Positions 54,478 to 61,877 of a stretch of 64,000 nucleotides of DNA are shown piece after piece (the stretch's first letter is position 1; each line of letters starts with the position of its first letter). The translations under genes and the position numbers were made by a program. A model generated the notes under the pieces. That model was given only the letters and a program-made list of their open reading frames with translations. It was not told the DNA's origin and made no database searches. Source of the stretch: Cyclobacterium lianum. Lineage in GTDB: Bacteria; Bacteroidota; Bacteroidia; Cytophagales; Cyclobacteriaceae. The stretch spans positions 186,001-250,000 of the forward strand of contig NZ_FRCY01000005.1 in the NCBI RefSeq assembly GCF_900143075.1. The letters run 5' to 3'.

Positions 54478-56454
54478 TCACAAGGATGCCTGACTATTGT
54501 TAAAACTTATTTTGATTGCTGACTGCGGCGGACCCTGTGGAAAATTCAGTGAAGCGAACCTGTGCCATTTCCCTCCTTCCCAAAGATAGCATTGCAGTCC
54601 ATTCAGGTCGGCCGGCAAACGGGTATCCTTGTCCAGGCTGAGCGTTTTGCCGCAGGGCAAATCCAGTACAAGGTGCTCTCCCCTGTCTCTTACCAGGAGA
54701 AATTTGCCTGGAGGACCGGTCACTTTGGTTCTGTGGGGGAGGACCTGATAATTGAAATCTTCCGGTACCACCTGCCAGGCCGCCGTATACAACTGTCCCC
54801 GATAGGTGTAATCGAGCACCATACCCTGATCCAGCCGGTAGACCAGCAGGTAATTTTGGTTGACTTTATCCAAGGATTTATAAATCCTGAGTCCGGTGAA
54901 TAAAAACAAGGCTACAAATGCAATCCAAAGAGCGGACTTGCGTCGTGTTTCTATCAGCAAATAAAGAAAAAACAGTGATACCCAGATTAAAATCATCTCC
55001 TGTAAGTGGAAATACAAATGTTCGATCTTTGCATAGGGCAAATGCTGCAGGCTAAAAATACCTGCATTCAACACCTGCAGCGTGCTATCCAGCAAAAACC
55101 CCAGAAAGGAGGCCAATAAGTGGAAAGAGGAAAAAAGCAAAAAAGGAACTCCAACAGACATGACAACAAAGGCCCCTGGAATGGCCAGTATGTTGGATAA
55201 CAAAAAGTAGGTAGGAAAAACATTGAAATAATGTATGGCCAGGGGAAAGGTAGCGAGCTGTGCTGCTGTGCCTACGGTGATGATATCCCAGATATAGCGC
55301 AGCCATTTGCGCTGCGGATACCAAAGCCTGGAGAGGAGGGGCTGGAAGAGAAGTATTCCCAGCAACGCTGCATAACTCAACTGAAAACCTACCGCATACA
55401 CCAAAAAAGGATCGTAAACCAGCAATACCAATGCGGAAAGGGCAAGCGGATTGAAGATAGATGGACTACGTGATTTGATCTGAGCCATTGAGATAAAGGT
55501 AAACATCGTTGCTGCCCGCAGCACCGAGGGGGACAAGCCGGTAATGGCCGCATATCCCCAGATCAGCGCCACCACCAGACCCAGAAAAACGGCCCGTTTG
55601 TAGCCTTTCATGCGCTGTGGCCGGATGAAGAGAAAGAAAAAGCCATATATGATTCCCACATGCAAACCCGAAACCGCCAGAATATGCATGGCGCCCGCAG
55701 TAGCGTAGGCATCCCCTATTTCATCGTCCAGATCCGCCTTCTGCCCCAGAAGTAAGGCTTTGGCAATCTGAATGGAGGCCTCATCCCGGAGGTACATGAC
55801 GATCCTATGCTCCAGATGCAGCCGCAAATTCAATATTCCATGGCGCCAAATAGATTGTTTCCCCTCTCCGACATTTTTGAAATCATTTCCGATGAAGTGG
55901 CTGAAGAATATCTGCTTTCTTGCCATGAAGGTTGCATAGTCAAAAGCCTCCGGATTTTTGGGTGGGGCTATGCTTTGCGGTGCTCCGGATATGTGCAGGA
56001 TTGCTCCCGGGATCAGCGGTTTTTCGGAGCGGTGGTAAATCTGTACCTTACCTTTTGCTACCTGCCAGCCCTGAGGGGTTTCAACTGCGGTGATTGCTAC
56101 CAGGTTACCAAAACTCCGGGCCTTTCGCTGGTCTGTTTCCAATACCTCTGCCAGGTAGGCTGAGATGCATTTTTGATGATAGATGTGTTTCGGATCATTG
56201 TGGACATCATGCAGGGCGGCTACCCACAGGCCAGTAAGAAAGAGACAGCCGTAGGCCAATGCAGGGCTAAAAAAATAGTAAAGCTTTCTGAATCCAGGCC
56301 GGTATATGGTGGTCGATACCGTGAAAATTGACCACAAAGCCAATACAAAGACCATCAGGAAGCGGGGCTGGAGGGGTCCCCAATACCCGTAGGCCAGCAC
56401 ACCGGCGATAAAGCATGCCGTATACCTCACAAACGGAAACTCATTGAACTTCAT
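54478..56454 (-). CDS. comEC: ComEC/Rec2-family DNA-uptake channel
   Basis: Inner-membrane channel for single-stranded DNA during transformation. 658 residues: two N-terminal TM helices, a DUF4131 OB-like domain (~65-175), then the polytopic Competence domain with YATAGAMHILAVSGLHVGII (the conserved HxLAVSGxH region) and ITGLSPSVLRAATMF. The C-terminal ~130 residues are soluble and lack the metallo-beta-lactamase motifs (HxHxDH) of longer ComEC proteins, a form seen in Bacteroidota. recQ lies 68 bases downstream. It supports a competence function together with dprA. Confidence 0.93.
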   Translation of the reverse strand: MKFNEFPFVRYTACFIAGVLAYGYWGPLQPRFLMVFVLALWSIFTVSTTIYRPGFRKLYYFFSPALAYGCLFLTGLWVAALHDVHNDPKHIYHQKCISAYLAEVLETDQRKARSFGNLVAITAVETPQGWQVAKGKVQIYHRSEKPLIPGAILHISGAPQSIAPPKNPEAFDYATFMARKQIFFSHFIGNDFKNVGEGKQSIWRHGILNLRLHLEHRIVMYLRDEASIQIAKALLLGQKADLDDEIGDAYATAGAMHILAVSGLHVGIIYGFFFLFIRPQRMKGYKRAVFLGLVVALIWGYAAITGLSPSVLRAATMFTFISMAQIKSRSPSIFNPLALSALVLLVYDPFLVYAVGFQLSYAALLGILLFQPLLSRLWYPQRKWLRYIWDIITVGTAAQLATFPLAIHYFNVFPTYFLLSNILAIPGAFVVMSVGVPFLLFSSFHLLASFLGFLLDSTLQVLNAGIFSLQHLPYAKIEHLYFHLQEMILIWVSLFFLYLLIETRRKSALWIAFVALFLFTGLRIYKSLDKVNQNYLLVYRLDQGMVLDYTYRGQLYTAAWQVVPEDFNYQVLPHRTKVTGPPGKFLLVRDRGEHLVLDLPCGKTLSLDKDTRLPADLNGLQCYLWEGGKWHRFASLNFPQGPPQSAIKISFNNSQASL

Positions 56455-56604
56455 ATTGAAAAAAAATGAGGCTAAAGATCGGGGGTATCCCCTATTCCGG
56501 GACTAAATACCCAGGCCCGGACCAATCGGGCAGAAAAAAGTTACGAATAATTTTTTAATTATTGACGTAAGGTACTCGAATTCAACGGCTTTTTTTTCGA
56601 GCAC

Positions 56605-57171
56605 TTAAAACCTGAATCCTATGCTAAATCCGGCGTTAAACTCCACCGGGTCGAAACGATCGCTGACGGCACTGTTGAAGCCTCTGGCGATATTGACATA
56701 TGGGCCCAATGCAAACTTGTCGTTGTGTACCCATTTGTAACCAGCTCCGAAGCCAATCATGAAACTATTCAGGTCGGTTTGGATCAACTGGTCATTGGCT
56801 CCAGTTTCGGTAAAGGTGCCATTCCGGTATTTCAGGAAAGGAAGCACGTAAAAGCCTGAGGGATCGGAAGGGGTCACGAAGTAGTAGTTGTAGGATAGCA
56901 TAAAACTGGTGGCATTAAACTCCTCTCCTTCTCCACTGTCCGAAACATAGGAAAACCGGTCCAGAAACATCAACTCCAGCCCCAGGGATTGGTTTTGATC
57001 CAGAAAGCGCTCATAACCCAATTCCAGGGAACCGATCACGATGGTATTGACAATATTGATTTTTACTTCATTGTCTGCCCGGCCGGGCTCCGGTAGATTT
57101 TGGGAAAATGCCGGCTGAAAACCAACTCCTGCCATTGCCAGGATTACCAGGATGTGTATATTTTTTTTCAT
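56605..57171 (-). CDS. Small outer membrane beta-barrel protein
   Basis: 188 residues from ATG 57171 (signal peptide KKNIHILVILAMAGVGFQPAFSQ). A longer frame to 57222 would overlap the GNAT gene. The mature protein has about eight amphipathic strands (LELMFLDRFSY, FMLSYNYYFVTP, GFYVLPFLKYRNGTF, FMIGFGAGYKWVHN) ending in phenylalanine (GFSIGFRF), a typical OmpW/porin-family small barrel. No specific function can be assigned. Confidence 0.82.
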   Translation of the reverse strand: MKKNIHILVILAMAGVGFQPAFSQNLPEPGRADNEVKINIVNTIVIGSLELGYERFLDQNQSLGLELMFLDRFSYVSDSGEGEEFNATSFMLSYNYYFVTPSDPSGFYVLPFLKYRNGTFTETGANDQLIQTDLNSFMIGFGAGYKWVHNDKFALGPYVNIARGFNSAVSDRFDPVEFNAGFSIGFRF

Positions 57172-57211
57172 ACTAAAAATAACGTTTAAAAGATATGATT
57201 GAATGAGTTTC

Positions 57212-57664
57212 TTATTTAACACTGTTTTCGGGCAAAAGTTGCATCAGGTAATGCTCTATATTGCATTCAACAAACAGCTCACCGGATTTTCGAAAGCCTG
57301 ACTTTTCGTAAAGACCCATTGCCTGAACCTGCCCATGCAAATATACGGTTTTCCCCAGACTAAGCGGGTGGTTGTTGATATCGGCGAGTACGGCTTTGAC
57401 AAGGGCATTACCAACACCGCGACCCCGGAAAGCTTTGAGTACGGCAAATCGCTCGAGTTTGATTCCTTTGTCTGTAAATCTCCACCTTGCGGTACCTGCT
57501 TCCTGCGGTCCGATAAGGGCCAGAAAATGGGTAGCCTGCTGCTCATACTCATCGTATTCCTCTTCAGGCGCCACCTGCTGTTCCTCCACAAATACCGCTT
57601 CCCTGATCGCAAATGCCTTTTGAAGACTGGCCTGATCTGTTATTTTTTTTACAGCGATGTTCAT
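57212..57664 (-). CDS. GNAT-family N-acetyltransferase
   Basis: 150 residues of the ElaA-like GNAT type: FAIREAVFVEEQQVAPEEEYD, THFLALIGPQEAGTARWRF, FAVLKAFRGRGVGNALVKAV (the acetyl-CoA-binding R/Q-x-x-G-x-G/A loop) and QVQAMGLYEKSGFRKSG-like VQAMGLYEKSGFRKSGE. Transfers an acetyl group to an unknown amine. Its start overlaps the stop of phoH by four bases, so it is co-transcribed and translationally coupled. Confidence 0.94.
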   Translation of the reverse strand: MNIAVKKITDQASLQKAFAIREAVFVEEQQVAPEEEYDEYEQQATHFLALIGPQEAGTARWRFTDKGIKLERFAVLKAFRGRGVGNALVKAVLADINNHPLSLGKTVYLHGQVQAMGLYEKSGFRKSGELFVECNIEHYLMQLLPENSVK

Positions 57665-58623
57665 TTGACTGGTTTTTCCTCCTGTTCACTCCGTTCATAG
57701 GCCTCAATGATAGATTTTACCAGCCGGTGCCTGACCACATCCTTGCCGGAAAGGTGCACTATCCCTATGCCTTTGACATCTTTAAGTATGCGGAGGGACT
57801 CCTTCAACCCGGATTTCTGCTTTAAGGGAAGATCCACCTGTGACTGGTCTCCGTTGATGATCACTTTTGAATTCGGACCCATTCTGGTCAGGAACATTTT
57901 GATTTGTTCGCTGGTAGTATTTTGTGCTTCGTCCAGCAGCACAAAGGCATCGTGCAGGGTCCGGCCCCTCATGTATGCCAGTGGGGCAATTTCTATCACT
58001 CTGTTTTCCTGGTAAAACCTCAACTTCTCAGCGGGCACCATATCTCCCAGCGCATCGTAAATGGGCCTCAGGTAGGGGTCCAGTTTCTCCTGTAAATCTC
58101 CCGGAAGAAAGCCCAGGTTTTCGCCTGCCTCTACGGCCGGCCTGGTGATGATGATTCTTTTCACTTCCCGGTTTTTCAATGCCCTTACAGCGAGGGCCAC
58201 CGCAATGTAGGTTTTGCCTGTTCCTGCCGGACCCAGGGCGAAGATCAGGTCATTTTTATAGGAGGCATCGACCATTTTCTTCTGGTTGGGGGACTTGGGC
58301 CGTACGATCAGACCTTTGTTGCCAAAAAGAATGACATCATTTTTTGATTCGCCCTGATTGGGAGGGGTGCCTTCCAGGGCTATATATTCTTTCACATTGT
58401 CAGGCGTGACCTGGCCAAACCGGTTAAAATGCTCGAGAAGCATGTTGAGGATATCGTTGATTTTCAGGATTTCGGGAGCCTGGCCCTTGATCCTGATTTC
58501 ATTGCCACGCGAAACGATCTTACTTTGCGGGAAAGCTGCCGATATTTGCCTGATATTTTCATTTTCCGAGCCCAGAAAGTCCAGGAGGGAAATGTTTTCC
58601 AATGTAATGACTTTTTCTACCAA
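57661..58623 (-). CDS. PhoH-family ATPase
   Basis: 320 residues. An N-terminal KH-like segment (~20-100: ISAAFPQSKIVSRGNEIRIKG) precedes the PhoH P-loop domain with Walker A ALGPAGTGKTYIAVALAVRA, PAVEAGENLGFLPGDLQEKL and Walker B FVLLDEAQNTTSEQIKMFL. PhoH2-type relatives have RNA helicase or RNase associations, but this one lacks a PIN domain. It is cytoplasmic and first in the phoH-GNAT pair; it is divergent from the SAM hydrolase gene across 100 bases. Confidence 0.95.
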   Translation of the reverse strand: MVEKVITLENISLLDFLGSENENIRQISAAFPQSKIVSRGNEIRIKGQAPEILKINDILNMLLEHFNRFGQVTPDNVKEYIALEGTPPNQGESKNDVILFGNKGLIVRPKSPNQKKMVDASYKNDLIFALGPAGTGKTYIAVALAVRALKNREVKRIIITRPAVEAGENLGFLPGDLQEKLDPYLRPIYDALGDMVPAEKLRFYQENRVIEIAPLAYMRGRTLHDAFVLLDEAQNTTSEQIKMFLTRMGPNSKVIINGDQSQVDLPLKQKSGLKESLRILKDVKGIGIVHLSGKDVVRHRLVKSIIEAYERSEQEEKPVK

Positions 58624-58655
58624 TATATTTTCTTCTGTTTAGCTGATTCTAAAAA

Positions 58656-58678
58656 CAAATATAAAATGCTTATTTTTG
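58656..58678. promoter_or_regulatory. Divergent -7 elements between phoH and the SAM hydrolase gene
   Basis: On the minus strand TATATTTG (58656-58663) faces phoH, and on the plus strand TATTTTTG (58671-58678) faces the SAM hydrolase gene; both match TAnnTTTG exactly. The two are only seven bases apart, so the promoters must compete or exclude each other. Good -33 elements were not found. Confidence 0.45.
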
Positions 58679-58723
58679 CTTATTCATAATACAAAAGTAC
58701 GAATTTTTAATTGACTTGCTTGT

Positions 58724-59500
58724 ATGGCATTGGTTACATTCATATCGGATTTTGGAAATGCAGACTACTACGTACCTGTAGTGAAAGCCAAAATGTTATC
58801 TATCAATCCCCAACTTTCAATTGTAGACATCAGTCACGACATCGCCCTCTATGATATCGCCCATGCTGCTTTTGTGCTTCGCGCAAGTTATAACGAATTT
58901 CCCAAGGGTACTGTTCACCTGGTAGCGCTGAATACCACCAGCAGCATCACCGATGGCTATATCGGCATCAAATTGAACGAACACATATTTATCGGTCCAA
59001 ATAATGGGGTATTGAGCATGCTGGCAGATCAGGATCCGGGCATAGTCGTGAAGTTTTCTGACATTCATATCAAAAACAGCAGCTTCCCTGCCAAGGACAT
59101 TCTGGCACCTATCGCGGCCAAGGTGGCCAGCGGCGCCGCCATACATGACTTTGGCGGACCACTCCAAAACATTAAAAAAATGATGAGCCGGCAGTTTAAG
59201 GCCAGCAAAAAGCAAATTGTGGGCTATGTGGTCCGGGTAGACCATTACGGCAACCTGATCACCAATATTCCGCAGGAGGTATTCAACAAACTCAACCCGG
59301 GCAATTTCCAGATAGCCATAGGGCGGGAAACGCTGGAAAGCCTGCAAAAAAACTACGACGAGGTAGAACCGGGAGACTGCTGGGCTTTTTTCAACAGCCT
59401 GGGCCTGTTGGAGATAGGCATCAACCATGGTCATGGCGCGGATCTGCTGGGTTTGAAATACGACAGTCCGGTATTTATCAATTTTGAAAGCCAGGATTGA
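58724..59500 (+). CDS. SAM hydrolase (S-adenosyl-L-methionine hydroxide adenosyltransferase, DUF62)
   Basis: 258 residues. The opening VTFISDFGNADYYVPVVKAK with the conserved SDFG and aspartate, followed by IVDISHDIALYDIAHAAFVL, TVHLVALNTT and IFIGPNNGVLSML, and the C-terminal INHGHGADLLGL, are characteristic of the fluorinase/SAM-hydrolase superfamily. Non-fluorinating members add water to SAM, giving adenosine and methionine. It is cytoplasmic and is the last ordinary gene before the tRNA and the repeat-rich region. Confidence 0.93.
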   Translation: MALVTFISDFGNADYYVPVVKAKMLSINPQLSIVDISHDIALYDIAHAAFVLRASYNEFPKGTVHLVALNTTSSITDGYIGIKLNEHIFIGPNNGVLSMLADQDPGIVVKFSDIHIKNSSFPAKDILAPIAAKVASGAAIHDFGGPLQNIKKMMSRQFKASKKQIVGYVVRVDHYGNLITNIPQEVFNKLNPGNFQIAIGRETLESLQKNYDEVEPGDCWAFFNSLGLLEIGINHGHGADLLGLKYDSPVFINFESQD

Positions 59501-59653
59501 CCAACAGCCATAATCGGCGGGTTACCGGCCTGGGAACAGGTAAGAGCGGAACAGGAAAATCAAAAAATATTCGGGCTTTAAGGGATCAAAAATTTTGTTT
59601 GAGAAAAAATCTTTACCCATATTTGCATCCCGTTCGGAACGGAACGGGATATC

Positions 59654-59667
59654 CGCCTGAAAAGGCG
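59654..59667 (+). other. Short hairpin upstream of the tRNA gene
   Basis: CGCCT-GAAA-AGGCG forms a five-pair stem. Just before it, CCCGTTC and GAACGGG (about 59627-59648) form another inverted repeat. Together they occupy the leader before tRNA-Leu and may be processing or termination signals. Confidence 0.35.
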
Positions 59668-59705
59668 CATTCGTAAAATCTATCACGAGAAAAGTACGCA
59701 GATTT

Positions 59706-59789
59706 GCCTTGGTGGCGGAATTGGTAGACGCGTTGGTCTCAAACACCAATGAGGTAACACTCGTGCCGGTTCGACTCCGGCCCAAGGTA
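59706..59789 (+). tRNA. tRNA-Leu (anticodon CAA)
   Basis: Complete cloverleaf: acceptor GCCTTGG / CCAAGGT, anticodon stem TTGGT / ACCAA with loop CTCAAAC (anticodon CAA, reads UUG), a long class II variable arm, and T-arm GCCGG-TTCGACT-CCGGC. The discriminator is A and CCA is not encoded. The first pair is G-U instead of the usual G-C. Confidence 0.96.
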
Positions 59790-59797
59790 CATTATAT

Positions 59798-59831
59798 AAA
59801 AGCTCCTTCAAAAAATTGAAGGAGCTTTTTT
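59798..59831 (+). terminator. Rho-independent terminator of tRNA-Leu
   Basis: AAAGCTCCTTCAA / TTGAAGGAGCTTT forms a long stem followed by further T residues, nine bases after the tRNA end. Confidence 0.93.
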
Positions 59832-60392
59832 GGTTTTGTAAGGCTGGAGGAGAAGTTTATCCTGATGCAGCGGAGCGGAATCAGGAACTCCGGCTCTGGT
59901 TTCAAAAGTCTGATTGATAGCAGACTTTTTTTCTAGCAGATCAGAAGGGTTATTTTGTACCTCATCCGTGAGACACAAATGCTTTAGCGTCTCATAAAAA
60001 TGAAAATATGAGATACAAAACATACTATAGCTATTTTATGAGACACAAAATCACTATTGGTTGACAATTTCCAGCAAAGGTGGTGGTCGGTTCCTCTGTT
60101 AGCCAGCGTTCCATTGCTTCAAATTCTTCCTCTATGCTTTGCAAAGGTTTTCATTGCAAAGAATCCTGGTTTCGGTGGGCCCTATTAATATCTTCGAGCA
60201 GGTGGGGGATGCAGGGATGCATGTTTCAGGTTAAGCATATATTTTGAATCAGGCATTTCCCCAACAATCAAATTGTATTTATAAAAACGCGCCAAGCGTA
60301 TCCAGCTTCTGATCTTGTCGTATTTTTTACTACCTTAAAGGCTCCAAAAGGGGAATGTAGTAACAAATCCCCCTTCAACAAAAAAGACCGCA
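59832..60392. other. Gene-poor stretch after tRNA-Leu
   Basis: About 560 bases with no supportable gene. It contains three copies of TGAGA(C/T)ACAAA (separate entry). On the minus strand around 60060-60140 an open stretch reads SIEEEFEAMERWLTEEP, which looks coding-like but has a stop close upstream and no usable start, so it may be a decayed gene end. The last ~150 bases before 60393 are unremarkable. Confidence 0.4.
59969..60049. repeat. Three TGAGA(C/T)ACAAA direct repeats
   Basis: TGAGACACAAA at 59969-59979 and 60039-60049 and TGAGATACAAA at 60009-60019, with an inverted GTCTCAT at 59989-59995. The spacings of 40 and 30 bases place the copies on similar faces of the helix. Purpose unknown. 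Confidence 0.55.
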
Positions 60393-60779
60393 ATGACAAT
60401 GCTTACACTTGACCTGGTAATTACCAAAGAAGATAATTCCTATAAAGGCAGCCTCACCTATAACGATAATCCCCTGACCCAAACTGCACCCACTATTCCG
60501 GAGCTGGAAACACAAATAAAAAAACTGTTGTGGGAATTTGAAAGCCTGGACCCGGATACGGTGGAATTCAACCATTACTACCAATGCCCTGCCTTTTTCA
60601 GCGAATTTGCTGTACTTAACAAAGCGCAACTGGCCGCACTTACCGGGCTCAGTAGTTCACAACTGGAAGCCTTTTCTTCCGGCACGAAAAAACCCAGTCC
60701 GGATGAGGCCGAAAAGATTGAAAATACTTTAAAAGATCTGGCGTCCCGCTTGCTGAAAACATCCCTGGTGCTTTCCTGA
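60393..60779 (+). CDS. HicB-like antitoxin, apparently without HicA
   Basis: 128 residues. The N-terminal half (TLDLVITKEDNSYKGSLTYN ... TIPELETQIKKLLWEF) resembles the partial RNase H-like fold of HicB. The C-terminal half, FAVLNKAQLAALTGLSSSQ, followed by AFSSGTKKPSPDEAEKIENT, is an HTH of the kind seen in Bacteroidota HicB antitoxins (LTGIxxxQLxxYxSGxxKP pattern). No HicA toxin gene is visible on either side within several hundred bases. It could be a solitary transcriptional regulator. Start ATG 60393, or 60399 two codons later. Confidence 0.6.
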   Translation: MTMLTLDLVITKEDNSYKGSLTYNDNPLTQTAPTIPELETQIKKLLWEFESLDPDTVEFNHYYQCPAFFSEFAVLNKAQLAALTGLSSSQLEAFSSGTKKPSPDEAEKIENTLKDLASRLLKTSLVLS

Positions 60780-61238
60780 TCCGCAAGGAGTTAATGCTTT
60801 GGCAGTTCCCCGGATTATCTGCCCGGCGCCTGCTCCATCAGCCTTTTTTTAAAGAAAGCTTTAAAATGATGCCAGCAGGAGGTTGAAAAAGTGCGGTCAC
60901 CGGGCAAAGAATACCTATCCATTGGATGAACGTAATCTTGTACAAATTAGGAGCTTCAGTCATTTCTTTACAATGGGCATAAATTTTGGCTAAAGCCAGG
61001 GGATTTAAACTCCAATTTCAAGGAATGGGCTAAAGCCACATTTCTATTGAAGGTACTTGCTGATGCAAACTACAGGAGATAGTTATTGATCGTTGATTTT
61101 AGTTAGATAAAGAATTGTCTATAAAAACGGACCTCCAGTACAATATCATAGAACCTGTCATTTATTAAATCCTTATTTCAGAAAAAGGAAAGAGCAGCCA
61201 CCTAATTCTGTATATTGAAAGAATAAAAAATAATTTTT
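60780..61238. other. Gene-poor stretch before the RHS locus
   Basis: 459 bases with no supportable gene. It contains the GGCTAAAGCC repeat pair (separate entry); the rest is A/T-rich and shows no promoter or hairpin I would defend. Confidence 0.4.
60987..61038. repeat. REP-like GGCTAAAGCC repeat pair
   Basis: TGGCTAAAGCCA (60987-60998) and GGGCTAAAGCCA (61027-61038) are near-palindromes 40 bases apart. Such paired GGCTAAAGCC units occur as dispersed extragenic repeats in some Bacteroidota genomes and resemble REP elements moved by RAYT transposases; no RAYT gene is present here. Confidence 0.5.
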
Positions 61239-61877
61239 TTATTTTATTTCTACCAAGTAGGAAACCTTGACTTTTACTCCATTATGCTCCCCCGGTTCAA
61301 ATAATGGCATGTTTTCAATTATCTTTCTTAAATTTTTTTCAGTTGTGTCATCAGCCATTATTATCTCTTCCACAAATGCTTTGCCCTGCTCATCAATTAT
61401 CAGGTATATTGCATTGCGACCGGAAATTTCCGGTTGGATTTGTAATAGTTCTTTTTTCAAAAACTCAGGAACCAAACTGTCATTTTCCATATAGCTCATA
61501 GCTCCCTGGAATAACGGCTTTTTGTCAATAACATAATATTGATACAGTTTTTCTGTTTTTGGGTCTATGGAAATATAAGCCTCAGAACCATTGTGCCTAA
61601 ATGCTATCTGCTTCAATTTAGAACTTCGGGGTTTATTCACGTTCAAACTAAATAGTACCGAATCTCCCGTGTTTAACTTGATTCCAGTATGCCTTATTGT
61701 TATTGTATCTAGAGTGCCATTGTTCTCAAAACTGATTTGCGCCACATCCGTAAATCCAAACCCCCTAGGCCCAGGAACCACATGACTTTCAATAACCATC
61801 CCCTTTTTGTCCAAATACTCATTTGAACAGCCTAAAAAAGGAATACAAAAAATGAATATGATCAGCACTCTAATCAT
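61239..61877 (-). CDS. Lipoprotein with TonB C-terminal-like domain, beside RHS toxin gene
   Basis: 212 residues with a lipobox (CIPFLGC, Cys ~17). A beta-rich middle part (AQISFENNGTLDTITIRHTG) is followed by ELLQIQPEISGRNAIYLIID, EQGKAFVEEIIMADD and LFEPGEHNGVKVKVSYLVEI, the pattern of the TonB/energy-transducer C-terminal fold (strand, helix, strand with final VxVSYxVxI). Its start overlaps the RHS stop (ATGA), so it is produced together with the RHS protein. That placement is where immunity genes of RHS toxins lie, and a lipidated immunity protein would suit an envelope-acting toxin, but this is inference. Confidence 0.65.
   Translation of the reverse strand: MIRVLIIFIFCIPFLGCSNEYLDKKGMVIESHVVPGPRGFGFTDVAQISFENNGTLDTITIRHTGIKLNTGDSVLFSLNVNKPRSSKLKQIAFRHNGSEAYISIDPKTEKLYQYYVIDKKPLFQGAMSYMENDSLVPEFLKKELLQIQPEISGRNAIYLIIDEQGKAFVEEIIMADDTTEKNLRKIIENMPLFEPGEHNGVKVKVSYLVEIK

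Noticed and set aside
59808-60023. 71-codon leftward frame over the tRNA terminator and repeats
   Set aside because: It runs through the terminator stem and repeat motifs and has no protein-like composition.
60060-60150. Minus-strand stretch reading SIEEEFEAMERWLTEEP as a gene remnant
   Set aside because: It looks coding-like but is short, with a stop just upstream and no start; not enough to call a pseudogene.
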